From the NCBI GenBank assembly GCA_963850995.1, contig CAWKNQ010000016.1, positions 124,001 through 188,000 of the forward strand: DNA of 64,000 nt. The letters run 5' to 3'. Under the pieces are notes generated by a model. That model was not told where the DNA came from, searched no databases, and was given only the letters and a program-made list of their open reading frames with translations. This stretch comes from Gaiellasilicea sp963850995. Its GTDB lineage: Bacteria; Actinomycetota; Thermoleophilia; Gaiellales; Gaiellaceae. A program made the position numbers and the translations under genes. Positions 61,491 through 64,000 of the stretch are shown one piece after another; the first letter of the stretch is position 1, and the number at the start of each line of letters is the position of its first letter.

Positions 61491-61610
61491 TTCCTGGGGC
61501 GTCGCTCGCGCCGCGTAGGCCGGTGGAACAGTACGGAGGTACGGGCCGCCGGCTGGAGCGGCGCGAGCGGCGTCAGCCTTTCGCGGAGCCCGGCTCCGCC
61601 GGGCGGGAGC
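61491..61610 (+). repeat. Liv intergenic repeat, copy B (livM-livG spacer)
   Basis: 120 bases with the same layout as copy A, including the 3' hairpin GCCCGGC-TCC-GCCGGGC (61588-61604), which differs only in the loop base. It begins 12 bases after the livM stop and ends 17 bases before the livG start. Confidence 0.8.
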
Positions 61611-61627
61611 GAAAGGCGGCCAGGGAC

Positions 61628-62395
61628 GTGAGTGCGCTCCTCGAAGTGCGGGATGTGACTCGGAGCTTCGGCGGCCTGCGCGCGGTCGACGCAGCATCCT
61701 TCGACGTCGTCGAAGGCTCGATCACCGCGCTGATCGGGCCGAACGGCGCCGGCAAGTCGTCCCTGTTCAACATCCTCTCGGGCTTCCTCCGTCCTCAGCG
61801 GGGCACGGTCCGGTTCTTCGGGAAGGCGATCCAGCGCCGCCCGCCGCACCGGATTGCACGCGCGGGGCTTGTGCGCACGTTCCAGACGCCGCGGGCGCTT
61901 ACAAAGTTGTCGGTGCTCGAAAACGTGCTGGTCGCTGCACCGCACAACAGCGGCGAGCGTCTCGAGCGGGTCTTCGCGACGCCGCGCACGGTCCGCGCGC
62001 ATGAGGAGGCCGCAGAGCGAGAGGCCCGACGGCTTCTGGCACTCGTGGGGCTCGACCGTCACGCGGACGCGTACGCCGGAACGCTGTCCGGCGGCGAGCG
62101 CAAGCTGCTCGACTTCGCGCGCGTTCTGATGACCGAGCCGCGACTGATCCTGCTCGACGAGCCGACGGCCGGGGTCAACCCGACGCTGGCGGCGCAGCTC
62201 CTGAAGCACATGCTCGCCCTGCGGGAGGAGCGCGGCGTCACGTTCCTGTTGGTCGAGCACGACCTCGACGTCGTCATGCGCGCGTGCGACACGGTCGTCG
62301 TGATGAACGAAGGGCGAATCCTCACCACCGGCACTCCGGACGAGGTGCGGCGGGACGAGCGTGTCGTCGACGCCTACCTCGGTTCGCACGCATGA
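61628..62395 (+). CDS. livG: Branched-chain-type ABC ATPase LivG
   Basis: 255 residues from GTG. Walker A LIGPNGAGKSSLFNILSG, ABC signature LSGGERKLLDFARVLM, Walker B LILLDEPTAGVNP and the switch His in LLVEHDLDVVM are intact. It powers solute uptake with LivF. The stop overlaps the livF ATG. Confidence 0.95.
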   Translation: MSALLEVRDVTRSFGGLRAVDAASFDVVEGSITALIGPNGAGKSSLFNILSGFLRPQRGTVRFFGKAIQRRPPHRIARAGLVRTFQTPRALTKLSVLENVLVAAPHNSGERLERVFATPRTVRAHEEAAEREARRLLALVGLDRHADAYAGTLSGGERKLLDFARVLMTEPRLILLDEPTAGVNPTLAAQLLKHMLALREERGVTFLLVEHDLDVVMRACDTVVVMNEGRILTTGTPDEVRRDERVVDAYLGSHA

Positions 62396-63171
62396 GTGAG
62401 CCGCTTCTCAAAGTCGAGCGCCTCGAGGCCGGCTACGAGCAGGTGACCGTGCTCCACGGCGTCTCGCTCGAGGCCCGAGCAGGCGAGATCGTCGCCGTGA
62501 TCGGGCCGAACGGCGCCGGCAAGTCAACGCTGTTGAAGGCCGTCTACGGTCTGGCCCGCGTCAGCGCAGGCAACGTGCGCTACGACGGCGCCAACGTCAC
62601 GCGCACACGCGCGCACGAGCTGACTTCGCTCGGCCTCAACTTCGTGCCCCAGACCGACAACGTCTTCCCGAGCCTTTCGGTCGCCGAGAACCTCGCCGTC
62701 GCAACCGGCGTTCTTCCCCGAGCCGAGCGGCCCGTAGCGCTCAAGCGCGTCCACGAGCTCTTCCCGCTGGTGCGCGAACGGCGTCGCCAGCGAGCCGGCA
62801 CCCTCTCCGGCGGCCAGCGCAAGCTCGTCGCGCTCGCGCGCGCGCTTGTGACCGTTCCGCGTCTGCTCCTGCTCGACGAGCCGTCCGCCGGACTGGCGCC
62901 TCGGGCGATGGACGAGGTCTTCGCCAAGCTCTCCGACATCCGCGAGCTCGGGATCGCGATCGTCATCGTCGAACAGAACGCGCGCCGCGCGCTCGCACTA
63001 GCCGACCGCGGCTACGTGCTCGAGCTCGGCCGCAATCGCTACGAGGGGACGGGAAGCGGCCTGCTCCACGACCCGAAGGTGGCGGAGCTCTACCTCGGCG
63101 GCGCGGCAAGCACCCGTGCCGCGCGGGAGGAGGCGGCGGCTTCCTCGAAGCCGCCGCCGTCCCTGAACTAG
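62392..63171 (+). CDS. livF: Branched-chain-type ABC ATPase LivF
   Basis: 259 residues. Walker A VIGPNGAGKSTLLKAVYG, the LivF-type FVPQTDNVFPSLSVAENLAV, signature LSGGQRKLVALARALV, Walker B LLLLDEPSAGLAP and the switch in VIVEQNARRALALA. The C-terminal tail (ASTRAAREEAAASSKPPPSL) is unusual in length and is encoded by a terminator-like hairpin. Confidence 0.95.
   Translation: MSEPLLKVERLEAGYEQVTVLHGVSLEARAGEIVAVIGPNGAGKSTLLKAVYGLARVSAGNVRYDGANVTRTRAHELTSLGLNFVPQTDNVFPSLSVAENLAVATGVLPRAERPVALKRVHELFPLVRERRRQRAGTLSGGQRKLVALARALVTVPRLLLLDEPSAGLAPRAMDEVFAKLSDIRELGIAIVIVEQNARRALALADRGYVLELGRNRYEGTGSGLLHDPKVAELYLGGAASTRAAREEAAASSKPPPSLN
63132..63158. terminator. Hairpin at the convergent ends of livF and livK
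   Basis: GGCGGCGGCTT and AAGCCGCCGCC pair perfectly around CCTCG. It lies in the last codons of livF and nine bases past the livK stop on the other strand. Confidence 0.6.
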
Positions 63172-64000
63172 CCGCGGAAGGTGATGATCCTGGAGGTGGT
63201 GATCTTGCCGCCTCCGTACTTCCAGATCTCGAAGACGGCCGAGCCCGGGTCGCCGTTCTGGTCCCAGTCGGCCGGGCCCCAGGCTCCCTCGTAGTCGACG
63301 TCCCTGCCGGAGAGCAGGAGGTTGATCGCCCGGTCCATCTGCCTGTAGGTCACCTTGAGACCGGGCGGGCCGGAGACCGCGCGCAGCTGCGCCTTGATCC
63401 GCGCCGGGCTCGCCGACCTCGCTTTCACCGCCGCGAGGAACGCGAGGTTGGCCGCGTCGAACGCTGAGCCCTCGAAGCCGGTATACGCCTTCGCTCCCTT
63501 CGCCCGCTGCTTGTAGAGCCGGTCGAACGCAGCACGCGCGGGCGCGCCCTCGGAGGTCGGTGCAGTCCCGCGCAGCCCTTCGACTGCCGGCCCGCCGATC
63601 TTCTCCAGCACCTCTGCGTTCCGCATCGCCTCCGTCATCAGCGTCTTCGCGGGGCTCCACTTGCCCGTGCGCACGAGCGCGGGGGCCATCTTCTCGAACG
63701 TCTCCGGGAAGTCGATCATCACGAACCCCGTCGGGTTTCCCTCGACGAGCCTGCCCGCCTCGCTGTCGAAGGTCGCCTGAGTCGGGTTCCACGAGACCTG
63801 CGCACCGATCTTGCCGCCGAGCTTCGTGTACTGCGCGACGAAGAGCTTCCGCAGCGCGACGCCGAACGCGTCGTTCCGGGCACCGACGTTCACCGTGGCT
63901 CCGCGGCCGAACGCCCCGACGGCCGCCTGCGCGAGCACGCGGCCCTGGAGGCTGTCCGAGGCGAGGATCCGCCACAGGTAGCCGTTGTCCTTGATCGTGG
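63168..64000 (-). CDS. livK: ABC transporter substrate-binding protein, LivK-like (partial, runs off the right edge)
   Basis: The C-terminal 277 residues of a periplasmic-binding-protein type I fold: GYLWRILASDSLQGRVLAQA, NVGARNDAFGVALRKLFVAQ, SWNPTQATFDSEAGRLVEGN, GFEGSAFDAANLAFLAAVKA, and the final WDQNGDPGSAVFEIWKYGGG. The N-terminus with signal peptide lies beyond 64000. Such proteins capture branched-chain amino acids, amides or aromatic acids outside the membrane. It converges on livF with a four-base overlap. Confidence 0.92.
   Translation of the reverse strand, partial: TIKDNGYLWRILASDSLQGRVLAQAAVGAFGRGATVNVGARNDAFGVALRKLFVAQYTKLGGKIGAQVSWNPTQATFDSEAGRLVEGNPTGFVMIDFPETFEKMAPALVRTGKWSPAKTLMTEAMRNAEVLEKIGGPAVEGLRGTAPTSEGAPARAAFDRLYKQRAKGAKAYTGFEGSAFDAANLAFLAAVKARSASPARIKAQLRAVSGPPGLKVTYRQMDRAINLLLSGRDVDYEGAWGPADWDQNGDPGSAVFEIWKYGGGKITTSRIITFRG

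Overview
The window is 64 kb of very GC-rich, densely packed bacterial DNA with many GTG starts and 1-14 base gene overlaps. The gene set (DosS/DosR-like hypoxia pair, VKOR with a DsbA-like partner, aerobic CO dehydrogenase cluster, FolE2, ThyX, Xfp phosphoketolase, primary sigma factor with a short N-terminus) points to an aerobic Actinomycetota. A deep lineage such as Thermoleophilia is my guess, not something the sequence proves. No rRNA, tRNA, CRISPR array or prophage was recognised.

Layout. 0-3 kb: a response regulator, a membrane sensor kinase and a LuxR-type regulator, broken by many single-base frame changes. 3-7 kb: small regulators (ArsR/AHSA1 pair, cupin, WYL regulator). 7-10.2 kb: xfp-ackA phosphoketolase shunt. 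10.6-15.2 kb: DosS-like kinase and DevR-like regulator facing VKOR, DsbA-like and NirK-like copper oxidase genes. 15.3-29.8 kb: GNAT/acyl-CoA synthetase fusion, peptidases, LtrA, aquaporin, primary sigma factor, asparaginase, ArsR-MFS pair and Fpg/Nei. 30-40.7 kb: a form I CO dehydrogenase region (xdhC-YHS, coxG, five small single-pass membrane proteins, coxM-S-L-D-E, a Cys-rich small protein and a stand-alone CoxL-like domain). 40.8-45.5 kb: three superoxide-dismutase-fold genes, one fused to YceI, around a minimal kinase, FolE2 and PlsY. 45.5-50.2 kb: cupredoxin-like protein, SDR, ECF sigma/anti-sigma, ThyX, DUF72 and cold-shock protein. 50.2-54.6 kb: fhs/fchA, a kynureninase-like enzyme, and a REP-associated tyrosine transposase. 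54.6-64 kb: P460 cytochrome, a disulfide oxidoreductase, hydrolases, and a branched-chain-type ABC transporter (livH-M-G-F, with livK running off the edge).

How it fits together. The organism appears to respire aerobically, draw electrons from CO, defend against oxygen radicals, and adjust to low oxygen or NO through the DosS-like system. Pentose-phosphate carbon can be cleaved by Xfp, and acetate activated by the synthetase fusion. A transporter for amino-acid-like solutes sits beside an amino-acid oxidase.

Most notable: a palindromic repeat (three copies) with its cognate RAYT transposase, where one copy lies inside a dsbA-like gene and another supplies the stop codon of fchA; the five translationally coupled membrane proteins ahead of coxMSL; the YceI-SOD fusion; a hairpin that masks the whole ribosome-binding site of the cold-shock gene; and related 120-bp structured repeats in two consecutive spacers of the liv operon. 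Many genes carry +1 frame changes, often at runs of G or C, so residual sequencing error is likely and broken genes should not be read as true pseudogenes without checking.
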